Shown here one piece after another: positions 1 through 5,713 of a stretch of DNA of 6,590 bases. Source of the stretch: an uncultured Collinsella sp. (GTDB taxonomy: Bacteria > Actinomycetota > Coriobacteriia > Coriobacteriales > Coriobacteriaceae). Under the pieces are notes generated by a model, which worked only from the letters and a program-made list of their open reading frames with translations, was not told where the DNA came from and searched no databases. Where the stretch lies: positions 1 to 6,590 of the forward strand of contig USTC01000071.1 of NCBI GenBank assembly GCA_900557505.1. Direction: 5' to 3'. Both the position numbers and the translations under genes were made by a program. The stretch's first letter is position 1; each line of letters begins with the position of its first letter.

Positions 1-1522
1 GGCGTTCGAGACGTTTGCCGTACACGCGGCCTGCATCCGCGGCGTCGAGGCAATTCCCGTCACCGTCGAGGTCTCGCTTGCCGGTGGCGTTCCGGGCATC
101 CAGATGCTCGGCATTCCGAGTATGGAGGTGATGGAGTCACGCGGGCGTATCCGGTGTGCCATGCGCTCGGCCGGCTTCGAGATCCCTCGGTCTGGCATTA
201 CCGTCAACCTGGCACCTGGCGATATCCGTAAAACTGGTAGCGGTTTTGACCTGCCGATTGCCATCGCGGTTCTGGCGGCCGATGGGCAGATTCCCCGTGA
301 CAACCTCGATCGCTGCCTTATCGCAGGTGAGCTTGGTCTGGACGGCACGGTGCTACCCGTCAAGGGCGAGGTGGCGTTTCAGCTGTTGGCGCGCGATATG
401 GGGCTTTCGTTTATCGCCGGTAGGTCCGATCAGCATGTGCCGCTTGCGGGCGTTGACTGCGGGTTTATCGACCACCTATCTCAGCTTGCCCACGGCATGG
501 GGGATGCCGCACGGCATTACCTGGATTCTGAAGTGCTCGAGGCGACCTTTGAGCCCGAGCTCGATTATGCCGACGTGCTGGGGCAGGAGGTCGCCAAACG
601 TGGCATGGCGCTTGCGGCCGCCGGCGAGCTCGGCCTGCTCATGATCGGCTCGCCCGGTTCGGGCAAGACCATGCTTGCGCGGCGCATGACGGGTATTTTG
701 CCCGAGCTTTCTCTCGAGGATCAGCAAGAGGCGCTGTGCATCCATTCGGTCTTGGGCGAGAGCATCGATGGACTGCTCGCGGGGCATCGACCCTTCCGCA
801 GCCCGCATCACAGCATTTCGACCGCGGGGCTCATTGGCGGCGGACGGCCGGGGGATCCGGGCGAAATTAGCCTGGCTCATGGCGGCGTGCTCTTTTTGGA
901 CGAGCTCGCCGAGTTTCCCACCGGCGTGCTGCAGACGTTGCGTCAGCCCATCGAACGCGGCTACGTTAGAATCGTGCGCGTTGACGGGGCCTTTACGTTC
1001 CCGTCTCGCTTTCAGCTGCTGGCTGCGAGCAATCCCTGCCCCTGCGGGTTTTTGGGCGATCGCGAAGTGCCGTGTCGCTGTTCCGCGTCGATGGTCGAGC
1101 GCTATAGGGGCAAGCTGCGCGGTCCTTTGGCCGATCGTATCGACATGATGATCGATGTGACCCGTCCCGACCCCCAAGTGATTATCGAGGGCGCGGAGGG
1201 TATGTCATCGGCAGAGCTACGCGATTACGTCGTGCGTGGGCGCGCCTTTCGCGCCTGGCGTGAATCCCGTATGGACGATGCGGACACCGATGCCGAGGAA
1301 GATGAGTCGCGGTCCATTGACGGCGTCGTTTCGACCTTTGGGCTTGATGTGGCTGCCGAGAAATGCGTACTCGGCCTGTCGAAGCGCACACATCTCACGG
1401 GGCGCGGCATCGTGCGACTGGTACGCATCGCGCGCACGATTGCAGATGTCGCCGAGAGTGAGCAGGTGACGCAGGACCACGTGCTCGAGGCAGCGATGTA
1501 CCAGGGAAGGAGGGACCAGTAA
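1..1522 (+). CDS. YifB/ComM-family Mg-chelatase-like AAA+ ATPase, 5'-partial
   Basis: The reading frame is open from the left edge (first full codon at 2) and gives 506 visible residues, so only a few N-terminal residues are probably missing (family about 500-510 aa). The first ATG inside the window (104) is not the start, because residues before it match the family N-terminus (VEVSLAGGVPGIQMLGIP). Counting from codon 2, the ChlI/Lon-C-like domain covers roughly residues 1-170. The Walker A motif GSPGSGKT is at 216-223, Walker B VLFLDE is at nt 887-904, the Cys-rich NPCPCGFLGD segment starts at about 344 and is followed by CRCS, and a conserved LADRID has Arg379. The C-terminal Mg_chelatase_C helices (GRGIVRLVRIARTIAD) start near 467. 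In Gram-negative bacteria ComM is a hexameric helicase that promotes branch migration during natural transformation; the role in other phyla is poorly defined. It overlaps dprA by one base, which supports a shared DNA-processing role. Not a true magnesium chelatase: no partner subunits are visible. Confidence 0.93.
   Translation, partial: AFETFAVHAACIRGVEAIPVTVEVSLAGGVPGIQMLGIPSMEVMESRGRIRCAMRSAGFEIPRSGITVNLAPGDIRKTGSGFDLPIAIAVLAADGQIPRDNLDRCLIAGELGLDGTVLPVKGEVAFQLLARDMGLSFIAGRSDQHVPLAGVDCGFIDHLSQLAHGMGDAARHYLDSEVLEATFEPELDYADVLGQEVAKRGMALAAAGELGLLMIGSPGSGKTMLARRMTGILPELSLEDQQEALCIHSVLGESIDGLLAGHRPFRSPHHSISTAGLIGGGRPGDPGEISLAHGGVLFLDELAEFPTGVLQTLRQPIERGYVRIVRVDGAFTFPSRFQLLAASNPCPCGFLGDREVPCRCSASMVERYRGKLRGPLADRIDMMIDVTRPDPQVIIEGAEGMSSAELRDYVVRGRAFRAWRESRMDDADTDAEEDESRSIDGVVSTFGLDVAAEKCVLGLSKRTHLTGRGIVRLVRIARTIADVAESEQVTQDHVLEAAMYQGRRDQ
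1507..1513 (+). promoter_or_regulatory. Strong Shine-Dalgarno site for dprA
   Basis: AAGGAGG lies inside the last codons of the yifB-family gene, 8 nt before the dprA ATG at 1522. It fixes the dprA start. The yifB stop and dprA start overlap as TAATG, an arrangement that usually gives coupled translation of the two proteins. Confidence 0.85.
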
Positions 1523-2454
1523 TGCCCGGTGAGTCTTTTGAGTTGCATCCCGGTGATGCGTTGTATCCAGATACGGTTTTGGAGCTCTCTGATGTACCCC
1601 AGACGCTCTATGTGCGTGGCGACCCCACCGCACTGTCGACGCCCGCGCTATCCATCATCGGTGCACGCAAGGCATCGCCGTACGGTCTCGCCGTGGCAGA
1701 ACTTGCGGCCAAGGTGGCGGTTGAGGCGGGAGTGACGGTGGTCTCGGGCGGTGCGGTCGGCTGCGACCAGGCGTCGGGTTGGGCTGCGGTCAACGCCGGG
1801 GGTAAGCACGTCGTGGTGCTGGGGACCGGCGCCGATGTTGTCTATCCGCGCTCGAGCGCCGGCCTCATCACGCGCACGCTCGATACGGGCGGCGCGGTCG
1901 TTTCGATTTCGCCGTGGGGTATGGGACCGCGTAAGTTCGCCTTTCCGCGGCGCAATCGCGTAATCGCCGCCTTGTCGCGGGCGCTCTTTGTTTCCGAGGC
2001 GGGCATGCCCTCGGGTACGTTCTCCACGGCGGAGGCCGCTATGGACTTGGGGCGAGAGCTTCTTGCAGTGCCGGGGTCTATCCTTTCGCCCGAGTCGCGC
2101 GGGACTAACTATCTCATCGCTAACGGAGCCTGCTGCATCATCGATGAGGAATCAATCGAGATGGCCATCTCGCGCATCTACGGCACGCTGCGCTACTCGC
2201 GTCCTGATGCACCTGGCATTGCCGATCTGGACCCAACACAGCAGACCGTGATGCACGCGCTTATCGCCTCGCCGCTCAAGGTCGACGACATTGCCGCGCT
2301 CGTCTCGCTTGATGCTGTCGGCGTGCTCAAGCTCTTGGGCTCGCTCGAGCTCGAGGGTCTTATTGAGCGCATGATGGATGGAAGGTATGCGCCCTCAAAG
2401 TTTGCGCTTCACGCCCAGACGCCCTTCGGTCACAATGGAAAGCGTGTCAATTAG
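1522..2454 (+). CDS. dprA: DNA-processing protein DprA (Smf family)
   Basis: A 310-residue protein with the DprA Rossmann-like core. SIIGARKASPYG is at 44-55, VVSGGAVGCDQASGW at 73-87, VVVLGTGADVVYP at 97-109, FPRRNRVIAALSR at 141-153, and VPGSILSPESRGTNYLI at 183-199. Residues about 238-295 look like the C-terminal winged-helix domain (QQTVMHALIASPLKVDDIA...). DprA binds single-stranded DNA and loads RecA on it during transformation; many non-competent bacteria also keep it. The start is set by a strong Shine-Dalgarno site and an upstream in-frame TGA at 1459 with no start codon between. Two oddities: only about 28 residues precede the LYVRGDP segment, so the usual N-terminal SAM-like domain appears absent or very short, and the normally conserved GxARGIDxxAH motif reads GAVGCDQASGW. 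The Arg of the GAR motif and the FPRRNR segment are kept, so the fold and DNA-binding core look intact. Confidence 0.95.
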   Translation: MPGESFELHPGDALYPDTVLELSDVPQTLYVRGDPTALSTPALSIIGARKASPYGLAVAELAAKVAVEAGVTVVSGGAVGCDQASGWAAVNAGGKHVVVLGTGADVVYPRSSAGLITRTLDTGGAVVSISPWGMGPRKFAFPRRNRVIAALSRALFVSEAGMPSGTFSTAEAAMDLGRELLAVPGSILSPESRGTNYLIANGACCIIDEESIEMAISRIYGTLRYSRPDAPGIADLDPTQQTVMHALIASPLKVDDIAALVSLDAVGVLKLLGSLELEGLIERMMDGRYAPSKFALHAQTPFGHNGKRVN

Positions 2455-2461
2455 AAAGGTG
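2455..2461 (+). promoter_or_regulatory. Shine-Dalgarno site that decides the trmFO start
   Basis: AAAGGTG follows the dprA stop and lies 7 nt before the ATG at 2469. An in-frame TTG at 2463 is only 1 nt from it and cannot be served by this site, so the ATG is preferred. Confidence 0.65.
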
Positions 2462-2468
2462 TTTGCAG

Positions 2469-3806
2469 ATGCAGTTCGATCAGGTGACGGTTATCGGTGG
2501 CGGTCTGGCGGGTTCGGAATGTGCGATCCAGCTGGCAGATCGCGGGTTTGCCGTAAAGCTGTGCGAGATGCGCCCCCAGGTGAGCTCTCCGGCCCACCAT
2601 ACCGACCACCTGGCCGAGCTCGTCTGCTCAAATTCGTTTAAGTCAACCCGTCCGGATTCCGCTGCTGGCCTACTAAAGGCCGAGCTCGAGCGCATGGGTT
2701 CGGTGCTGCTCGATTGCGCCCATCGCGCGGCCGTTCCCGCCGGCGGTGCCCTGGCGGTCGATCGCGTCAAGTTTTCCGAGCTTGTCGAGGCCGAGGTTGC
2801 CGCCCGACCCAATATCGAGGTCGTGCACGGCGAGGTTACGCAGATTCCCGAGGGCCACGTGGTCATTGCCGCGGGCCCGCTGTGTTCACCGGCATTGAGC
2901 GAAGAGGTCATGAAGCTCGTCGGTGGCGACGCCTTGGCGTTCTTTGATGCTGCCGCGCCAATCGTCGATGCCTCCACGCTCGATATGGACGTGCTGTTCT
3001 CGCAGTCGCGCTACGAGGAGCAGGGGAGCGGCGACTATCTCAACGCTCCGCTTAATAAGGAGGAGTACGAGGCCTTTATCGAGGCACTCACCACCGCCGA
3101 CCGCGTGGTGCTCAAGGACTTTGAGGGTGGCGACCTGTTCCAGGCCTGTCAGCCCGCCGAGGAAGTCGCCCGTACCGGTAAGGATGCTATCCGCTTTGGT
3201 GCCATGAAGCCCGTCGGCCTCACCGACCCGCGTACCGGACGTCGCCCTTGGGCGGCGATTCAGCTGCGCGCCGAGAACAAGGAGAAGACCGCCTACAACC
3301 TGGTGGGCTTCCAGACCAACCTGACCTTTGGCGAACAAAAGCGTGTCTTCCATATGGTTCCCGGTCTGGAGAATGCCGAGTTCTTCCGTTATGGCGTCAT
3401 GCACCGCAATACTTTTGTCGATGCGCCGCACGTTCTTGACGGCACCTTTGCCGTGCCCGGTACGAGCGTGCGCCTCGCCGGTCAGATCACCGGCACCGAA
3501 GGCTATATGGAGGCCGTGGCGACCGGTCTGCTCGCTGCGCTCAACACCTATGCCGAGGCTATCTGTGCGGCTCCTGTTGAGCTTCCTCGCGTGGGTGCCC
3601 TGGGCGCGCTCGTGGGCTATGCGACCGATCCGGCAACGGTGGGCTATCAGCCCATGCACGTTAACTTTGGCTTGGTGCCACCGCTCGAGGACGGCAAGCG
3701 CCGCAGTAAACGCGACCGCTACCAGGCATATGCGGATCGCGCGCTCGAGGCCCTCGATGCCTACTTGGCCACGCGTTCCGACTTGTTTGGGGGCGACCGG
3801 TCATAG
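2469..3806 (+). CDS. trmFO: tRNA (uracil-54-C5) methyltransferase, folate/FAD-dependent (TrmFO)
   Basis: TrmFO methylates U54 in the T-loop of tRNA to ribothymidine, using methylenetetrahydrofolate as carbon donor and FADH2 as reductant, unlike the SAM-dependent TrmA. The 445 residues from the chosen ATG match the family length. The FAD-binding motif VIGGGLAGSE is at 8-17. LAELVCSNSFKS places Cys53 exactly where the Bacillus subtilis enzyme has its key Cys53, and LFQACQPAEEVARTG gives Cys227, matching the second functional cysteine (Cys226 in B. subtilis). RFGAMKPVGLTDPRTGRRPWAAIQLR and the C-terminal GQITGTEGYMEA and GYQPMHVNFGLVPPL blocks are also typical. It follows dprA by 14 nt, and its stop codon overlaps the xerC reading frame. 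I see no promoter in front, so it is probably cotranscribed with dprA. Confidence 0.97.
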   Translation: MQFDQVTVIGGGLAGSECAIQLADRGFAVKLCEMRPQVSSPAHHTDHLAELVCSNSFKSTRPDSAAGLLKAELERMGSVLLDCAHRAAVPAGGALAVDRVKFSELVEAEVAARPNIEVVHGEVTQIPEGHVVIAAGPLCSPALSEEVMKLVGGDALAFFDAAAPIVDASTLDMDVLFSQSRYEEQGSGDYLNAPLNKEEYEAFIEALTTADRVVLKDFEGGDLFQACQPAEEVARTGKDAIRFGAMKPVGLTDPRTGRRPWAAIQLRAENKEKTAYNLVGFQTNLTFGEQKRVFHMVPGLENAEFFRYGVMHRNTFVDAPHVLDGTFAVPGTSVRLAGQITGTEGYMEAVATGLLAALNTYAEAICAAPVELPRVGALGALVGYATDPATVGYQPMHVNFGLVPPLEDGKRRSKRDRYQAYADRALEALDAYLATRSDLFGGDRS

Positions 3807-4723
3807 CCTTTGACCTGTACGATACCGTCGACTCGTTTATCGCCTACATCGCACGTGTCGAGGGGCTCTCTCCCAATACGGTGACTGCCTATGGATCGCG
3901 GTTGGAGCGCTTTGCTGCCTGGTGCGAGCGTACGGGTGTCGATGCGCGTATGGCCGATGTGCGTACCGTCCGCACGTATTTGGCCGAGTTTTCGCGCGAG
4001 CAGGTGGCGCCTCGCACCCTTGCGGCACATTTGTCGGCTATTCGGTCGCTCTATCGTTGGATGGCTGCCGAGGGGATTGTCGAGGGCGATGCGGTCTCGG
4101 CGATTGCGTCGCCCAAGCTGCCGCGCGACCTGCCCGGTGTGCTGACGACCCAACAGGTCGAGGCGCTGCTCAAGACGCCTGATACTTCGACGCCCGTGGG
4201 ACTGCGCGATGCGGCGATGCTCGAGCTGCTCTATGCCTCGGGTGCCCGCATCTCGGAGCTTGCCGCGCTTAACGTGGAATCCATCGCTTGGTCGGAGCGC
4301 GTGGTTCGCCTTTGGGGCAAGGGGAGCAAGGAGCGCATCGTTCCTCTGTATCGACGCGCGCTCGAGGCGACGCGCACTTATGTCGAGGAGGGGAGACCGG
4401 AGTTGCTCGCGCAGGCTAAGCGTCGCGATACCGTAAACGGTCCCCATCCGCTGTATATTTCTGCGCGCGGTAATCGCATGAGTGCCGCTATGCTCAGACG
4501 ACGGTTCCATATGCTGGCGACGCTCGCCGGCATTCCGGCCGACATCGCCCCGCATGCGATGCGCCATACCTTTGCGACCGACTTGCTCGAGGGCGGTGCG
4601 GACCTGCGTTCGGTTCAAGAGCTGCTGGGACATGCGAGTCTGTCCACGACGCAGATCTACACGCATCTCACGCCCGACCGGCTTAAGCGCGCCGTGACCC
4701 AGGCCCATCCCCGGGGCGAGTAA
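3803..4723 (+). CDS. xerC: XerC-type site-specific tyrosine recombinase, probable non-standard start
   Basis: Xer recombinases cut and rejoin DNA at dif sites to resolve chromosome dimers. All catalytic residues are visible; numbering from 3803: Arg149 (SGARISEL), Lys173 (GKGSKER), His251 and Arg254 (HAMRH), His277 (LLGHASL) and nucleophile Tyr286 (QIYTH). Their spacing fits E. coli XerC (R148, K172, H240, R243, H266, Y275) apart from a longer middle segment. The N-terminal core-binding domain (about 1-90) begins FDLYDTVDSFIAYIARVEG then LSPNTVTAY, a classic Xer opening. That opening lies upstream of the first ATG/GTG/TTG in frame, a GTG at 3881 that would give only 280 aa and remove the first helix. 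The frame is open back to a TAA at 3707. I chose ATA 3803, which overlaps the trmFO stop as ATAG and gives 306 aa, the normal length; CTG 3815 is an alternative. The gene itself is certain, its start is not. XerC rather than XerD or a phage integrase is inferred from its place beside trmFO and rpsB. Confidence 0.9.
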   Translation: MAFDLYDTVDSFIAYIARVEGLSPNTVTAYGSRLERFAAWCERTGVDARMADVRTVRTYLAEFSREQVAPRTLAAHLSAIRSLYRWMAAEGIVEGDAVSAIASPKLPRDLPGVLTTQQVEALLKTPDTSTPVGLRDAAMLELLYASGARISELAALNVESIAWSERVVRLWGKGSKERIVPLYRRALEATRTYVEEGRPELLAQAKRRDTVNGPHPLYISARGNRMSAAMLRRRFHMLATLAGIPADIAPHAMRHTFATDLLEGGADLRSVQELLGHASLSTTQIYTHLTPDRLKRAVTQAHPRGE

Positions 4724-4769
4724 GCTGGACGGCTCGCGTTGCGCTTAGGTGTGTGGTTTTGATTGCGGG
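4724..4769 (+). other. Gap after xerC without a recognisable terminator
   Basis: These 46 bases between the xerC stop and the rpsB -35 box hold no convincing stem plus T-run. Readthrough from the upstream operon into rpsB is therefore possible, but a factor-dependent terminator would not be visible here. Confidence 0.4.
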
Positions 4770-4798
4770 TTGGCAGAAAGAGGCAATCCTGCTATCAT
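4770..4798 (+). promoter_or_regulatory. Sigma70-type promoter for rpsB-tsf
   Basis: TTGGCA (4770-4775) and TATCAT (4793-4798) are separated by exactly 17 bp, each one or two bases from the TTGACA/TATAAT consensus. It sits in the only long gap of the window, directly upstream of a highly expressed operon. Transcription should start near 4804-4806, giving a leader of about 135 nt. This is read by eye and not experimentally mapped. Confidence 0.72.
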
Positions 4799-4803
4799 TC
4801 ATC

Positions 4804-4939
4804 GGGTTGCTTCACGGCAACAGGTTTTTATCACGCACGCGCGGCTACTTCATACCGTGGTGCCCGGGCTTTGGTAGCACATGTCCGGGTTGGTTTTGGA
4901 GGATGACCCCGCGCGGAGGCAAACCACAGGAGGTTTAAC
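4804..4939 (+). promoter_or_regulatory. Structured rpsB leader, candidate S2 autoregulatory RNA
   Basis: This untranslated leader can form several helices. H0 is a 5'-end hairpin, GTTGC 4806-4810 with GCAAC 4817-4821. P1 is a long-range all-GC helix, CGCGCGG 4838-4844 with CCGCGCG 4909-4915. P2, inside P1, is CCCGGGC 4863-4869 with GTCCGGG 4883-4889 (one G-U pair). The P2 loop carries GTAG 4874-4877, which is complementary to CTAC 4845-4848 just inside P1, so a pseudoknot is possible. P3 pairs GGTTTTG 4892-4898 with CAAACC 4920-4925 (one bulge). P4 pairs AAACC 4921-4925 with GGTTT 4932-4936 and covers part of the Shine-Dalgarno. P3 and P4 cannot coexist. In E. coli, S2 represses rpsB-tsf through the rpsB leader; extending that logic to this unrelated leader is inference. 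I recognise no named RNA family. Confidence 0.45.
4928..4933 (+). promoter_or_regulatory. Consensus Shine-Dalgarno of rpsB
   Basis: A perfect AGGAGG lies 6 nt before the rpsB ATG at 4940, as expected for a highly translated gene. Its last two bases can be paired by the upstream AAACC (4921-4925), so access may be regulated. Confidence 0.9.
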
Positions 4940-5668
4940 ATGGCTACCAAGATTAATATCCGCACCCTGCTCGAGGCCGGCTGCCACTTCGGTCACCAGA
5001 CCCGTCGCTGGAACCCCAAGATGAAGCCGTTCATCTTCGGTGAGCGCAACGGCATCTATATCCTCGACCTCAAGCAGACCATCCTCGACGCCGACCAGGC
5101 CTACACCTTCGTCAAGAACGTCGCCAAGGGCGGCAACGTGCTGTTCGTCGGCACCAAGAAGCAGGCTCAGGAGGCCGTCAAGAACGCCGCTGAGCGCGCC
5201 AACATGCCTTACATCAACCAGCGTTGGCTCGGCGGCATGCTGACCAACTTCGTCACCATCCGCTCCCGCATCAACCGCATGGAGGAGCTCGAGGCCATGG
5301 TCGAGGACGGCCGTATGGCAGTGCTCCCCAAGAAGGAGCAGGCTGTTCTGGGCAAGGAGCTCACCAAGCTCCAGACCCACCTCGGTGGCGCCCGCGACAT
5401 GAAGGGTCTGCCCCAGGCTCTCTTCGTCATCGACACCAAGCGCGAGGAGAACGCCATCAAGGAGGCCCAGCGCCTGAACATCCCCGTCGTCGCTCTGATC
5501 GACACCAACTCCGATCCCGACGAGGTCGAGTACGGCATCCCCTGCAACGATGACGCTATCTCCGCTGTCACCCTTATGTGCGAGCTCATGGCTGACGCCT
5601 GCCTCGCTGGCTCCGGCAAGGAGCAGGTCTCCGAGGCCGAGATGGCCGCTGAGCCCAAGGCCGAGTAA
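4940..5668 (+). CDS. rpsB: 30S ribosomal protein S2
   Basis: The 242-residue protein matches S2 over its whole length. Residues 7-20 ([14 protein letters not shown]) then [20 protein letters not shown] form the N-terminal family signature. [12 protein letters not shown] is at 69-80 and [12 protein letters not shown] at 93-104. [20 protein letters not shown] starts at 182 and is the second signature, which continues with CNDDAISAV. The middle segment (about 108-150) is the charged helical hairpin that projects from the S2 core. S2 binds late in 30S assembly between head and body. A short acidic tail ends the protein. Codon choice is strongly biased (Lys is AAG, Leu is CTC/CTG), unlike the upstream genes and as expected for high expression. 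It has its own promoter and leader and is followed by tsf after 45 nt. Confidence 0.99.
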   Translation: MATKINIRTLLEAGCHFGHQTRRWNPKMKPFIFGERNGIYILDLKQTILDADQAYTFVKNVAKGGNVLFVGTKKQAQEAVKNAAERANMPYINQRWLGGMLTNFVTIRSRINRMEELEAMVEDGRMAVLPKKEQAVLGKELTKLQTHLGGARDMKGLPQALFVIDTKREENAIKEAQRLNIPVVALIDTNSDPDEVEYGIPCNDDAISAVTLMCELMADACLAGSGKEQVSEAEMAAEPKAE

Positions 5669-5713
5669 ATCAGTCTTAGTTAATTCTTTTTCATCTCTTT
5701 GAAAGGAACCACA
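5669..5713 (+). other. Short AT-rich rpsB-tsf spacer
   Basis: This 45-base gap is clearly more AT-rich than its surroundings. It has a T-rich stretch near 5686-5700 but no GC stem before it, so I see no terminator, and no convincing promoter. Low structure here should keep the tsf ribosome site open. Cotranscription of rpsB and tsf is the simplest reading. Confidence 0.6.
5701..5707 (+). promoter_or_regulatory. Shine-Dalgarno site that decides the tsf start
   Basis: GAAAGGA ends 6 nt before the ATG at 5714. An in-frame TTG at 5699 lies upstream of this site and would add five residues (MKGTT) absent from typical EF-Ts, so the ATG is chosen. Confidence 0.8.

Noticed and set aside
2463..2468. 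TTG at 2463 as trmFO start
   Set aside because: It is 1 nt from the ribosome site, while ATG 2469 has good spacing and puts the key cysteine at position 53 as in B. subtilis.
2886..3659. 257-codon minus-strand open frame over trmFO (and a 233-codon one over yifB, 476-1177)
   Set aside because: Shadow frames of well-conserved genes, with no domain or start context.
3710..3810. Programmed -1 frameshift that would fuse TrmFO to XerC
   Set aside because: The xerC frame is -1 relative to trmFO and open back to 3710, but I see no slippery heptamer with a following structure, TrmFO ends at its normal length, and a tRNA methylase-recombinase fusion makes no biological sense. A non-standard start is simpler.
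3810..3838. TTGACC as a -35 box for a separate xerC promoter
   Set aside because: The hexamer is good, but 17 bases downstream there is only TCGTTT, a poor -10, and it would start transcription inside the xerC coding sequence.
3761..4708. 315-codon minus-strand open frame over xerC
   Set aside because: It is antisense to a gene with all catalytic residues intact, is Arg/Gly/His-rich as GC-rich shadow frames are, and shows no motif.
4724..4769. Intrinsic terminator after xerC
   Set aside because: Only tiny stems (3 bp, such as AGC/GCT and GCG/CGC) and a TTTT without an adjoining strong stem; not enough for a call.
4807..4828. Second rpsB promoter with TTGCTT as -35 and TTATCA as -10
   Set aside because: Spacing is 15 bp and both boxes are poor; the TTGGCA-17-TATCAT promoter just upstream is far better.
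4753..4938. 61-codon frame from GTG 4753 in the rpsB leader
   Set aside because: Its start lies upstream of the predicted promoter, it has no ribosome site, and the composition does not resemble a conserved protein. Only the last 11 codons are discussed as a possible upstream ORF.
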